64,000 nt of DNA from Bacteroidales bacterium H3 (GTDB lineage: Bacteria; Bacteroidota; Bacteroidia; Bacteroidales; Muribaculaceae), in contig DAAN01000013.1 in the NCBI GenBank assembly GCA_001701135.1, forward strand, positions 84,234 through 148,233, given 5' to 3'. This document shows, piece after piece, positions 19,201 through 27,703 of the stretch. Below the pieces are notes generated by a model that was not told the origin of the DNA, made no database searches, and saw only the letters and a list, made by a program, of their open reading frames with translations. Within the stretch, counting starts at the first letter, position 1. Each line of letters opens with the position of its first letter. Position numbers and translations under genes: made by a program.

Positions 19201-20394
19201 TCAGTCGATGAGCTGGATGATCTCTTCGGGGGCGTTGGTGAGGCATTCCACCGAGTTGTTGCCTATGGCATAGGTGTTCTCGATGCCTACGGCGCCCACG
19301 CGGGGGATGACGAATTTAGGCTCGAGGGCGATGACGTTGCCCACCTCGAGCACCCCCTTGCTGCGGGGCGCGATGACAGGCTGCTCGTTGACCTCGATGC
19401 CCACGCCGTGGCCGCAGAAGCCGGCATGCTGGCGGTGCCCCATGAAATAGCGGCTGAAACCGGCGGCCTCGGCCATGGCGGCGGCCATGTCGTAGAGGTC
19501 GGCGGCGCGCACACCCTCGCGGGCTTTCTCCTGAAAGGCGTGGCAGATGTCGATGGAGCACTGATGCGCCGCCAGTGCCTCGGCGGGGAGAGTGCCGCAG
19601 GCAAAGGTGCGGGTCATGTCGGTCATGTAGCCGGTGTAGTTGCCGTTGACGTCGACCATCACGGCTGTGCCGGGCATGATTTCGCCGCCCGAAGCTCCCA
19701 CGGGGAGCGAGGCGTGTTTGCCACCGCCGCCCATTGCGAAGTCGTAGGGGGTGGGCACGTCGGCGTTGCGGCCGGCCAGCACGTTGCCCATGAATATTTC
19801 CATCGACTGACCTGAGACGCGGAAGATGCCCAGACACCCCTCAAGGCGCGAAAGGTGCTCGATGGCCACTTCGAACTCGAAGTCGGTCATCCCCGGGGAG
19901 TAGAGCGATGGGATTTTGCGGTAGACGGCCTCGTGGATGATGCCCGACTGACGTATGAGCGCGATCTCGCGGGGAGTCTTCACTGCGCGGGCGGCGGCCA
20001 CGATGGGCGAGGCGTTGAAATAACAGCCGGCGGGGATGGCCTTGCGCACGCGCTCGACCACAGAATAGGGCATCACGTCGAGTTCCTGACCGAGACGCGC
20101 GGGGAGCGGCACTCCGGCCTCGGCCATACGGCCGGGGATCTCCTCCACCTTTCTCACATAGATCACGCCGTCGCCCAGCAGTTCCACGGGACGGCGCACA
20201 AACCACAGGGGGGCGATGTCGCGCTCGAGGGGCACGCAGGCCCAGCCGTTGAACACCCGGCCTGTGAGGTAGTAGAGCGTGGCGTTGTCGGCAATGAGGA
20301 TGCATCCGGTGGCGCCGGCCAGCCGGGCGGCCTCGCGGATGCGGGCCAGCCGCATATCGAGTTCCTCTTTCGGAAGGAGAATCAGATTGTCCAT
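19201..20394 (-). CDS. M24 family aminopeptidase (Xaa-Pro peptidase type)
   Basis: About 397 residues from the start MDNLILLPKEELDMRLARIR; an upstream in-frame Met exists but adds an unlikely segment. The N-terminal creatinase-like domain covers residues 1-140 (IADNATLYYLTGRVF). The C-terminal pita-bread peptidase domain holds the metal ligands: VDVNGNYTGYMTDMTRTF (two Asp), GHGVGIEVNEQP (His), ALEPKF (Glu) and GIENTY (Glu). This pattern points to a dimetal Xaa-Pro aminopeptidase or dipeptidase. There is no signal peptide, so it is cytoplasmic. It lies between cca and gldH on the same strand. Confidence 0.9.
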   Translation of the reverse strand: MDNLILLPKEELDMRLARIREAARLAGATGCILIADNATLYYLTGRVFNGWACVPLERDIAPLWFVRRPVELLGDGVIYVRKVEEIPGRMAEAGVPLPARLGQELDVMPYSVVERVRKAIPAGCYFNASPIVAAARAVKTPREIALIRQSGIIHEAVYRKIPSLYSPGMTDFEFEVAIEHLSRLEGCLGIFRVSGQSMEIFMGNVLAGRNADVPTPYDFAMGGGGKHASLPVGASGGEIMPGTAVMVDVNGNYTGYMTDMTRTFACGTLPAEALAAHQCSIDICHAFQEKAREGVRAADLYDMAAAMAEAAGFSRYFMGHRQHAGFCGHGVGIEVNEQPVIAPRSKGVLEVGNVIALEPKFVIPRVGAVGIENTYAIGNNSVECLTNAPEEIIQLID

Positions 20395-20464
20395 AATTAC
20401 TAAGTAACTATAATGTGTTGTCAACCATGTTAACAACCCGGGAGAGGGAAAGGTTGCAGGGATG

Positions 20465-20488
20465 TGGAGCGGTGGTTTTTAATCGCCG
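20465..20488. repeat. decayed REP-like hairpin overlapping the gldH stop
   Basis: GGAGCGGTGGTTTTTAATCG resembles the TTTTTAA-loop REP variants (compare 43767-43785) but has mismatches in the stem. It overlaps the last codons and the TAA of gldH. Confidence 0.4.
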
Positions 20489-20952
20489 CCGGGGAGGAAG
20501 AAAATGCCGAGCTGGCTGATCCCACGCAGGGTGTCGGCGCGCATGATGTGGCGCACTGCCACGGGTGTGTGCGAGGCGTGGAGGATGCTGCGGCCGATGG
20601 TGTCGGTGTTCTGAAACGAGGTGCCTATGCCGATTCCTGTCCATGAGCCGTAGCGGTCGGCCAGGGTGATGTCCAGTGTGTCGCGGCGGGGCTGTCCGTG
20701 GTCTAAGGTGGTCACTTCAACCCAGAGCGAGCGGTAGGGATAGGTGTTGTCGTGACGCACCCCCACCACAAGGTGTCCCGACACCAGGGAATCGGGGTGC
20801 ACGGGATAGAATGTCAGCGGTTGATCGTAGACCCACCCCCCGGAGGGGATGTCGGCGTAGGCGGCATAGTCGTTGCCGGGAGCCGAGCAGGCGGCAACGG
20901 CGGCTGCGACTGCCATCGCCACGGTCAGTTTTATGGTTTCTCGCAAAGACAT
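20479..20952 (-). CDS. gldH: GldH-type gliding-motility lipoprotein
   Basis: A 157-residue lipoprotein matching the GldH family. The N-terminus MSLRETIKLTVAMAVAAAVA is a signal sequence with lipobox AACS (Cys near residue 22). The mature part contains YPYRSLWVEV and WTGIGIGTSFQNTDTIG, typical of GldH. In gliding Bacteroidetes GldH is needed for motility, but non-gliding gut Bacteroidales also keep it, so its role here is unclear. It lies 42 bp downstream of ricT, and this ricT-gldH order is also known from other Bacteroidetes. Its C-terminus overlaps a decayed REP-like hairpin. Confidence 0.85.
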   Translation of the reverse strand: MSLRETIKLTVAMAVAAAVAACSAPGNDYAAYADIPSGGWVYDQPLTFYPVHPDSLVSGHLVVGVRHDNTYPYRSLWVEVTTLDHGQPRRDTLDITLADRYGSWTGIGIGTSFQNTDTIGRSILHASHTPVAVRHIMRADTLRGISQLGIFFLPGGD

Positions 20953-20994
20953 CTCGTGTTATTGAACAAGCTCTAAAAAGCTTTAAACAATCTC

Positions 20995-22383
20995 TTACTG
21001 TTGAGGCTGTTTCGGAGGCTGCTGCTGCTTGGGCTGGCCTTGCTGCTTTGGCTGCTGCGGTTTCTGAGGCCGTGGCTGCTGTTGCTTTGGCTGACCCTGC
21101 TGCTGCTTTTGCTGCTTCTGGGGTCGCGGCTGTTGCTGCTGCTTGGGTTGCTGCGGTTTCTTGCCCTGGCGCTGTTTCGATCCGTCGGGTTTTCCGCCGT
21201 CGGGTTTCGCTCCCTCGGTTTTGGGGGCGTCAGCTTTCTGGCCTTCGGCTTTCTTTGCAGGTTTCTTGCGGCGCTTTTTGCGGGAATCGAAGCGGGTGAG
21301 CGAGTCCTGGCCGAGGATGTCGGCATATTCCGACGGCTTTTTCTCCTCCCCGTCATCTTCCTTGAGCTTAAGAGGCTTTTCGCCCGCCTTGTTGAGGGCG
21401 ATGACCTCGAATGCGCGGGCCGCGTCGATGGTGACGAGGTTGGCAGGGATGTTCTTATCGGTGGAGTAGGTGATTTCGTGGCGGAAAATGTCGGCCTTGA
21501 AATAGAAATATGTGGCGTCGGCGGTTTCGAGGCGGGCGTCGCGCGGCGGGAGCTTGCGCGAAGCCTCCACGTAGGAGTCGACCTCGAAATTAAGGCAGCA
21601 TTTGAGCTTGGCGCACTGGCCGGCGAGTTTCTGGGGGTTGAGCGAAATGTCCTGAAAACGTGCGGCGGCGGTGGAGACGCTCTGGAACGATGTCATCCAT
21701 GTGGTGCAGCAGAGCGGACGGCCGCAGGGGCCGATGCCGCCGATGCGGCCTGCCTCCTGGCGCGCGCCGATCTGTTTCATCTCGATGCGCACTTTGAATG
21801 TCTCGGCCAGCACCTTGATGAGCTGACGGAAATCCACGCGCTCGTCGGCGATGTAATAGAAAATGGCTTTGTTGCCATCGCCCTGATATTCCACGTCGCC
21901 GATCTTCATGTTGAGGTTGAGGTCGGCGGCGATGCGGCGCGAACGGATCATGGTGTCGTTCTCGCGGGCACGGGCCTGCTGGTAGCGCTCGATGTCGTTG
22001 GGCTTGGCCTTGCGGAACACGCGGCGCACCTCGGCGTCGGGCTTCACGCCCGCCTTGCGCATGTTGAGGCGCACCAGCGCGCCGGTGAGGCTCACGCGGC
22101 CTATGTCGTGACCGGTCTGGGCCTCCACGGCCACCATGTCGCCGATTTTCAGGGGGATTTTGGCCGAGTTGAGGAAGAAGCCCTTGCGGGTGTTCTTGAA
22201 GTTCACCTCCACCATGTCGTCGTCGGCGTATCCTCCGGGGATGTCCTCGAAATAGTTGGTGCTGTGGAGCTTGCCGCGGATGTCGGCCTCGGTGACGCCT
22301 CCCACGGCGCCTCCCGAACAGCATCGGGCGCACTCGGGGAAGTCGCCGGGGGCGCCAGGCAGCTTGTCGTTCTCTTCTTTCAT
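20995..22383 (-). CDS. ricT: PSP1-domain protein RicT (YaaT) with Q/P/K-rich tail
   Basis: A 462-residue PSP1 domain protein. In Bacillus RicT acts with RicA and RicF in an Fe-S complex that directs RNase Y. The core (residues ~50-300) has the conserved cysteines: C220 in GPCGRPLCCTTW with C225/C226, then C257, C262 and C263 in GQCAKLKCC, plus an N-terminal CARCC at 18-22. The last ~110 residues are a low-complexity K/Q/P-rich tail (KPQQPKQQQQPRPQKQQKQQ type), absent from Bacillus RicT. It lies 22 bp downstream of rny on the same strand. No ricA or ricF homologue is visible in the window. Confidence 0.9.
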   Translation of the reverse strand: MKEENDKLPGAPGDFPECARCCSGGAVGGVTEADIRGKLHSTNYFEDIPGGYADDDMVEVNFKNTRKGFFLNSAKIPLKIGDMVAVEAQTGHDIGRVSLTGALVRLNMRKAGVKPDAEVRRVFRKAKPNDIERYQQARARENDTMIRSRRIAADLNLNMKIGDVEYQGDGNKAIFYYIADERVDFRQLIKVLAETFKVRIEMKQIGARQEAGRIGGIGPCGRPLCCTTWMTSFQSVSTAAARFQDISLNPQKLAGQCAKLKCCLNFEVDSYVEASRKLPPRDARLETADATYFYFKADIFRHEITYSTDKNIPANLVTIDAARAFEVIALNKAGEKPLKLKEDDGEEKKPSEYADILGQDSLTRFDSRKKRRKKPAKKAEGQKADAPKTEGAKPDGGKPDGSKQRQGKKPQQPKQQQQPRPQKQQKQQQGQPKQQQPRPQKPQQPKQQGQPKQQQPPKQPQQ

Positions 22384-22405
22384 AGCAGTCAGAAAAAAGA
22401 GCGGG

Positions 22406-23959
22406 TTACTTGGCGAAGCTTACGGCGCGTGTCTCGCGGATGACGGTGATTTTCACCTGGCCGGGATAGGTCATCTCGTCCTGGATGCGCTTGGCTATTT
22501 CGTTGGAGAGGCTTTCGGTCTGAGCGTCGTCGATCTTCTCGGCGCCGACGATCACGCGCAGCTCGCGGCCGGCCTGGATGGCGTAGGTCTTGATCACGCC
22601 GGGATAGCTCATGGCCAGCTGCTCGAGGTCGTTGAGGCGCTTGATGTATGCCTCTACGATTTCGCGGCGGGCACCGGGACGGGCGCCGGAGATGGCGTCG
22701 CACACCTGCACGATGGGTGCCAGCAGTGTGGTCTGCTCGATTTCGTCGTGGTGGGCGCCGATGGCGTTGCAGATTTCGGGTTTCTCCTTATACTTTTCGG
22801 CGAGTTTCATGCCGAGGATTGCGTGGGGCAGTTCGGGCTCTTCGTCGGGCACTTTGCCGATGTCGTGGAGCAGGCCTGCGCGGCGGGCTTTCTTGGGGTT
22901 GAGTCCAAGCTCCGATGCCATGATGGCGCAGAGGTTGGCGGTTTCGCGGGCGTGCTGCAGCAGGTTCTGGCCGTAGCTCGAGCGATATTTCATTTTACCG
23001 ATGAGACGGATAAGGTCGGGGTGCAGACCATGGATGCCGAGGTCGATGGCGGTGCGTTTGCCGGTGTCGACAATCTCCTCCTCGATCTGCTTGCGCACTT
23101 TGGTCACCACCTCCTCGATGCGGGCGGGGTGGATGCGTCCGTCGGCCACCAGCTGGTGGAGGGCCAGACGGGCTATTTCGCGGCGCACGGGGTCGAAACC
23201 CGAGAGGACGATGGCCTCGGGGGTGTCGTCGACGATGATTTCAATGCCGGTGGCAGCCTCGAGAGCGCGGATGTTGCGCCCCTCGCGGCCGATGATGCGC
23301 CCTTTGATTTCGTCGGAGTCGATGTGGAACACGGTTACGGAGTTTTCGATGGCGGCTTCGGTGGCCACGCGCTGTATGGTCTGGATGACGATGCGCTTTG
23401 CCTCCTTGTTGGCGGTCATCTTTGCCTCGTCCATGATTTCGTTGACGTAGGATGCGGCGGCTGTCTTGGCCTCGTCCTTCATGGATTCCACGAGTTTCTC
23501 CTTGGCTTCCTCGGCCGAGAGGCCCGAGATGTGTTCGAGCGATTCCTGGGCCGAGCGGCGGAGTTTGTCAAGCTCCTCCTTGCGTGAGGCGATCACATTC
23601 TCCTCGGCGTCGAGTTTCTGACGACGGGTCTCGAGGTCGGCGCGGGCGCGCTGGTTCTCCTGCTGCACCTGGTTCAGCTCCATCTCGCGCTTCTTCATGC
23701 GCGCTTCGGTCTGCTGCACCTTGGCGAGGCGCTGGTTGGCCTGGTGCTCGGCCTCTTCCTTGATTTTCATGCTCTCCTCGCGGCTCTTGAGGGCCTGTTC
23801 CTGACGTATGACCTCGCCCTGGCGGGTAGCTTCGTCGATGATTGTGCGGGCGCGGGAGCGCCCTGTGCGGTTCTGGATCCAGATTGTAGCCAGCACACCG
23901 GCGGCAGCGGCCACCACGGTGATCAGCAGGTAAATCAGGACGTTTATTATGGTACTCAT
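22406..23959 (-). CDS. rny: ribonuclease Y
   Basis: RNase Y, 517 residues, is a membrane-anchored endoribonuclease that starts mRNA decay and processing. It has one N-terminal membrane helix ([20 protein letters not shown]), a long coiled coil to about residue 205, a KH domain ([20 protein letters not shown]) and an HD domain with [12 protein letters not shown] near residue 365. The length matches the family. The ricT gene follows at 22 bp, suggesting one transcript. Upstream on the minus strand is a repeated AAAACTATAAAGAA motif, probably promoter-leader sequence. Confidence 0.97.
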   Translation of the reverse strand: MSTIINVLIYLLITVVAAAAGVLATIWIQNRTGRSRARTIIDEATRQGEVIRQEQALKSREESMKIKEEAEHQANQRLAKVQQTEARMKKREMELNQVQQENQRARADLETRRQKLDAEENVIASRKEELDKLRRSAQESLEHISGLSAEEAKEKLVESMKDEAKTAAASYVNEIMDEAKMTANKEAKRIVIQTIQRVATEAAIENSVTVFHIDSDEIKGRIIGREGRNIRALEAATGIEIIVDDTPEAIVLSGFDPVRREIARLALHQLVADGRIHPARIEEVVTKVRKQIEEEIVDTGKRTAIDLGIHGLHPDLIRLIGKMKYRSSYGQNLLQHARETANLCAIMASELGLNPKKARRAGLLHDIGKVPDEEPELPHAILGMKLAEKYKEKPEICNAIGAHHDEIEQTTLLAPIVQVCDAISGARPGARREIVEAYIKRLNDLEQLAMSYPGVIKTYAIQAGRELRVIVGAEKIDDAQTESLSNEIAKRIQDEMTYPGQVKITVIRETRAVSFAK

Positions 23960-24028
23960 TCTTTATAGTTTTTTTTCTTTATAGTTTTTGATGAAGTGTT
24001 GTTGAGTGTAAGCTTAAAAAACAGAAAG

Positions 24029-24066
24029 CGCCCGGCGCCGGCCATTGCTGTCGGCCGGGCTGTGCG
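24029..24066 (-). terminator. rho-independent terminator after zapA
   Basis: A strong GC stem built from GCCCGGCC/GGCCGGGC-like arms and flanking GCGC pairs. On the minus strand it is followed by TTTCTGTTTTTTAAG. It ends the zapA transcript before rny. Confidence 0.75.
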
Positions 24067-24105
24067 CGTGAAATCGGTAAGAAGATGTCGTCAAATAAGA
24101 TGTCG

Positions 24106-24441
24106 TCAAAGACGTGTCGGAGAGCTTTCCGAGCCGGGAGGCTGTGCCTGCCCAAGGTCGTGGAGCATCGAGTCGAGTCGGGCCTCGAAACCGTCGAGCA
24201 GCTTCTGCGCTTCCTCTGAAGACTTCAGCGAGCTGTAGTAGAGTTCGGCGAACTGGTAGGCCACCATGCCGAGCACTTCGAGCGCCGCTTTTTCGGGGAA
24301 TCTCTTCACCCAGCGCTCCCACAGGCGGTTAACCTGATACTCGGCGGTCCGGACCGTCTCTTCTTTCTGGCGGTCGATGCGCATGGCCATCGGTTTCTGG
24401 CCGGCGATGCGTATCGTTATATTGAGTTTGTCTTCGGTCAT
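24106..24441 (-). CDS. zapA: cell division protein ZapA
   Basis: A 111-residue ZapA-like protein that would bind and bundle FtsZ at the division site. I chose the ATG giving MTEDKLNITIRIAGQKPMAM, because family members start just before the first beta strand. The N-terminal half is the ZapA head (RIDRQKEETVRTAEYQVNRL) and the C-terminal half is helical (EVLGMVAYQFAELYYSSLKS). Its start codon overlaps the stop of the upstream coiled-coil gene by 4 nt (ATGA), a sign of translational coupling. The final ~20 residues are disordered. Confidence 0.88.
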   Translation of the reverse strand: MTEDKLNITIRIAGQKPMAMRIDRQKEETVRTAEYQVNRLWERWVKRFPEKAALEVLGMVAYQFAELYYSSLKSSEEAQKLLDGFEARLDSMLHDLGQAQPPGSESSPTRL

Positions 24442-24746
24442 TCTTTCAAGTCGGCAATGCACTTGTCGATTTCCCGCACTAATGAGGACAGAAGCTCCCG
24501 GGTGTGCTCCACATCCCGGCGGGTGGGAGCCAGAGTTGTGGCGATTTTCAGGAATTCATTCTCCTTGACGAGGTCGTCGACACGCTTCTGCAACGACTGC
24601 AGTTGCTGCTCGAGGTCGCTGATGCGGCTGAGAGCCTCGTCGCGCTGGGTGCAAATCCTCTGGAAACGTTCGGAGAAGACCAACATCTTGGCGCTCAGGC
24701 GCTCTACAGACTGCTGTAGTGATGGTTGTTGCTGTTCGCCGGCCAT
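24438..24746 (-). CDS. small coiled-coil protein coupled to zapA
   Basis: A 102-residue protein that is mostly one long coiled coil (RFQRICTQRDEALSRISDLE, then LQSLQKRVDDLVKENEFLKI), with no signal peptide or membrane segment. The stop overlaps the zapA start by 4 nt. The coiled coil and its coupling to zapA suggest a ZapB-like or FtsZ-ring accessory role, but this is inference; sequence similarity to E. coli ZapB is not evident by eye. Confidence 0.75.
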   Translation of the reverse strand: MAGEQQQPSLQQSVERLSAKMLVFSERFQRICTQRDEALSRISDLEQQLQSLQKRVDDLVKENEFLKIATTLAPTRRDVEHTRELLSSLVREIDKCIADLKE

Positions 24747-24821
24747 AATGCTCAGAGATAATGCCCCGGATAGGGATGTAGTTCCTTCTAAATCGGGAAG
24801 TCTATTCTGCCCAAATTTTCA

Positions 24822-24829
24822 CAAAATTA
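24822..24829 (-). promoter_or_regulatory. -7 promoter element for the zapA operon
   Basis: TAATTTTG on the minus strand, about 76 bp upstream of the coiled-coil gene start, in an AT-rich intergenic stretch that separates this operon from parAB. Confidence 0.5.
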
Positions 24830-24964
24830 CAAATTATTTTGCAAAACCACCAAACAAACACTCTTTTTTTCGCTAAAATTCAGCTAAAATTCAGCGCCTT
24901 TGCCCGGTTTCGGCTCGCAAATCTATTGATTTGGGTGTGGTGTGGCTTTTTTCGCCACAAGTGA

Positions 24965-25867
24965 TCAGGTGTGGGGTAGGGAGTCGAAGAGGGAGATAAG
25001 GCGGGTGAGCTCGGCTTCGTCGGCGAAGCTGAAGGTGATGCGGCCTTTGCCCGAGCGGTCGCAGGTGAAGCTTACGGGGGTGCGGAAGGCGGTGGAGAGG
25101 TGGTTTTTCAGCAGGTCGAAGTCGTGCGAGCTGATGGGTGTCTCTTTCTTGGCGGGGGCTTCGTCGGGTTCGGGAAATCCCTCTTTCTGAGCCTGCTGCC
25201 AGTTTTTGGCTAGTTCTTCGACACGACGCACTGAGAGTCCGTCGCGCAGAATTTCCTTGTAGATTTTGAGCTGCACGCGGGGGTCGTCGATGCCTAAGAG
25301 GGCGCGGGCGTGCCCCATGTCGACGCGTTTGTCGCGCAGACCCAGCTGCACTTCGGAGGGGAGTTTGAGCAGGCGCAGGAAGTTGGCGATGGTGGCGCGT
25401 TTCTTGCCGATGCGTTCCGAGAGGCGTTCCTGTGTGAGTTGGTACTGGTCGATGAGTTTTCGGAATGTGAGTGCCACCTCGATGGCGTTGAGATCCTCGC
25501 GCTGGATGTTCTCGATCAGAGCCATCTCTGTAAGTTCGGCGGCGTCGGCGGTGCGGATGTAGGCGGGCACGCGCTCGAGGCCGGCGATGCGGGCGGCGCG
25601 GAAACGGCGTTCGCCGGCGATGATCTGATATGAGTCGGGGCCTGTCTTTCGCAGCGACAGAGGCTGTATGATGCCTAATTCGCGGATCGATGCGGCCAGT
25701 TCCTGCAGAGCCTCTTCGTCAAACGAGGTGCGGGGCTGGTCGGGGTTGGGCGAGATCTTGTCCAGAGGTATGTCGTTGATGGCCGACGAGCCGCGGGCGG
25801 GGGTGTCGTCCATTGAAATAAGCGAGTCGAGTCCGCGGCCGAGAGCGCTTCTGTGGGGTGTAGCCAT
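24965..25867 (-). CDS. parB: chromosome-partitioning protein ParB
   Basis: ParB, 300 residues, binds parS sites near the origin and spreads as a CTP-dependent clamp. The N-terminal domain has the CTP-binding motif GERRFRAARIAGLERVPAYI near residues 83-102 and the preceding NPDQPRTSFDEEALQELAAS. The helix-turn-helix segment is LTQERLSERIGKKRATIANF, and a short C-terminal dimerisation part follows. The gene lies 32 bp downstream of parA. Its presence suggests the locus may be in the origin-proximal half of the chromosome, but I see no clear parS site. Confidence 0.96.
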   Translation of the reverse strand: MATPHRSALGRGLDSLISMDDTPARGSSAINDIPLDKISPNPDQPRTSFDEEALQELAASIRELGIIQPLSLRKTGPDSYQIIAGERRFRAARIAGLERVPAYIRTADAAELTEMALIENIQREDLNAIEVALTFRKLIDQYQLTQERLSERIGKKRATIANFLRLLKLPSEVQLGLRDKRVDMGHARALLGIDDPRVQLKIYKEILRDGLSVRRVEELAKNWQQAQKEGFPEPDEAPAKKETPISSHDFDLLKNHLSTAFRTPVSFTCDRSGKGRITFSFADEAELTRLISLFDSLPHT

Positions 25868-25899
25868 GGTGTTTCAGTGAGAGGGTGAGTGGTGTGGGT

Positions 25900-26667
25900 T
25901 CAGGCCTTGCATTTAGCGATGAGTTCGCGGGCGAGCTGCACGTGGGCAGTGGCGCCGCGGCTCTCGGGATCGTAGATTATGGCGGGAAGCCCGTGGGAGG
26001 GAGCCTCGCTGAGGCGTATGTTGCGGGGGATGACAGAGTTGAACACCATGTCGCCGAAGTGGCTTTTAAGCTCCTCGTAGATCTGGTTGGCCAGACGCAG
26101 GCGGGCGTCGTACATGGTGAGCAGAAACCCTTCGATTTCCAGCCCGGGGTTGAGTTTCGACTTGATGATGCGGATGGTGTTGAGCAGCTTGCTGATACCT
26201 TCGAGTGCGAAATATTCGGCCTGCACGGGGATGATGACCGAGTGGGCGCCCGTGAGGGCGTTGACGGTGATGAGCCCCAGCGAGGGGGAGCAGTCGATGA
26301 GGATGAAATCGTAGAGCGGCATCACCGATTCGAGCGCGCGTGCAAGTACGCGTTCGCGGCCCGGCTTGTTGATAAGCTCAAGCTCGGCGCCGGCCAGGTC
26401 GATGCGCGACCCCACGAGGTCGAGACCCTCCACACAGGTTGTCACCTGCGAGCCGTTCATGGGGTATTCGTCGACCAGACATTCATAGATCGACGATTCC
26501 ATGGTGCGCGGGTCGATGCCGTAGCCCGAGGTGGCGTTGGCCTGGGGGTCGGCGTCGATGATGAGTACCTTCTTGCCCTCCTTTGCCAGGGAGGCGCCGA
26601 GGTTGATGGTGGTGGTGGTTTTTCCCACCCCGCCTTTCTGATTGGCGACAGCTATGATTTTACCCAT
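25900..26667 (-). CDS. parA: chromosome-partitioning ATPase ParA (Soj)
   Basis: ParA, 255 residues, is a Walker-type ATPase that moves ParB-parS complexes. The deviant Walker A motif KGGVGKTTTTINLGASLA is near residues 11-28, and Walker A' appears as IIDADPQANATSGYG. The DNA-binding C-terminal part is VIPRNIRLSEAPSHGLPAII. There is no N-terminal HTH, so this is the chromosomal Soj type. It is divergent from surE, with about 170 bp between the starts. The parA-parB gap is 32 bp, a typical operon. Confidence 0.96.
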   Translation of the reverse strand: MGKIIAVANQKGGVGKTTTTINLGASLAKEGKKVLIIDADPQANATSGYGIDPRTMESSIYECLVDEYPMNGSQVTTCVEGLDLVGSRIDLAGAELELINKPGRERVLARALESVMPLYDFILIDCSPSLGLITVNALTGAHSVIIPVQAEYFALEGISKLLNTIRIIKSKLNPGLEIEGFLLTMYDARLRLANQIYEELKSHFGDMVFNSVIPRNIRLSEAPSHGLPAIIYDPESRGATAHVQLARELIAKCKA

Positions 26668-26803
26668 GATGCAAATGTTTATTACGGTTGCAAAGTAACA
26701 ACAAAAATCCGATATTCAGCTTTTTATATAATGTTAAAAGCGCCGTAATGTTGATAAGTGGCGCCCGATGTTAATAACCTGAGGCTTTTCCATGGATTTT
26801 TGC

Positions 26804-26811
26804 TAAATTTG
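26804..26811 (+). promoter_or_regulatory. -7 promoter element for surE
   Basis: TAAATTTG fits TAnnTTTG and lies 26 bp before the surE start, giving a short leader. Confidence 0.5.
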
Positions 26812-26836
26812 CAGATGGAAATTTTGACAGACTCTT

Positions 26837-27601
26837 ATGGAAAAGAAACTTATACTGATAACCAATGACGACAGCGTCAACGCTCCCGGCATTCATTTTC
26901 TTGTTGATTGCGTGAAGGATATGGGCGAGGTGTGGGTTGTGGCGCCTGCCGAGCCCAAGAGCGGTCAGTCGTCGTCGCTGACTTTCAACGCACCCCTGCG
27001 CATCGAGGAGATCGCGGGCTACGAGGGCGCGCGGCTGTTCACTGTCAGCGGCACGCCGGTCGACTGTGTGAAGATGGCCATGCATGCCATCCTGCCCCGC
27101 ACACCGCAGCTGGTGCTGGCGGGGGTGAACCATGGCAGCAACTCTGGTTGCTCGGTAATCTACTCCGGCACGATGGGGGCGGTGTTCGAGGGGTGTCTCG
27201 ACGGCATCCCTTCGATAGGCTATTCGCTGCTCCATCACTCGATGAAAGCTGATTTCAGCGAGTGCCGTCCCTATATCAGGGAGATCACCGCGCGGGTTCT
27301 TGAAAAGGGGCTGCCGCAGGGTGTGTGTCTCAATGTCAATTTTCCGGCGAAAGTGAAAATCGAGGGTATGAAGGTGGTGCGCGCCGCGCGCAGCCACTGG
27401 ACCGAGGAGTTCAGGCAGTATACCGACCCGCACGGCAAACCGTTCTACTGGCTCACCGGGCAGCTGGTCAACGAGGAAGAGGGCAACCCGGCCACTGATC
27501 TCTACTGGCTTGACCGCAACTATGCCACCTGCGTGCCGTGTGTGGCGCTGCAGAATGCCTCCGACGCCGATGTCAGCGCTGTGGAGATGCTGCTCCGGTG
27601 A
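26837..27601 (+). CDS. surE: 5'/3'-nucleotidase SurE
   Basis: SurE, 254 residues, is a metal-dependent phosphatase acting on nucleoside monophosphates. The metal site starts with ITNDDSVNAPGI (residues 7-18, paired Asp), followed by the S-G-Q-S-S-S segment (PKSGQSSSLTF) and NHGSNSGCSVIYSGTMGA with its conserved Asn. The start MEKKLILITNDD is clear. It is a single-gene unit, divergent from parA and ended by a strong bidirectional terminator. In other Bacteroidales lpxB often follows; it does not here. Confidence 0.96.
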   Translation: MEKKLILITNDDSVNAPGIHFLVDCVKDMGEVWVVAPAEPKSGQSSSLTFNAPLRIEEIAGYEGARLFTVSGTPVDCVKMAMHAILPRTPQLVLAGVNHGSNSGCSVIYSGTMGAVFEGCLDGIPSIGYSLLHHSMKADFSECRPYIREITARVLEKGLPQGVCLNVNFPAKVKIEGMKVVRAARSHWTEEFRQYTDPHGKPFYWLTGQLVNEEEGNPATDLYWLDRNYATCVPCVALQNASDADVSAVEMLLR

Positions 27602-27635
27602 CAGCCGCGGTCAGTGACATCGCAGATAAATGCAA

Positions 27636-27679
27636 AAAGAGGGTGTACCAAAATGTCTGAATTTTGGTACACCCTCTTT
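27636..27679. terminator. bidirectional rho-independent terminator
   Basis: A perfect 19-bp stem (AAAGAGGGTGTACCAAAAT and its complement) with a 6-nt loop, with A/T tracts on both sides. It serves surE (+) and the convergent fimbrillin-like gene (-). Confidence 0.92.
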
Positions 27680-27703
27680 CTTTATTGTGCGGTAAGGTTT
27701 TTG

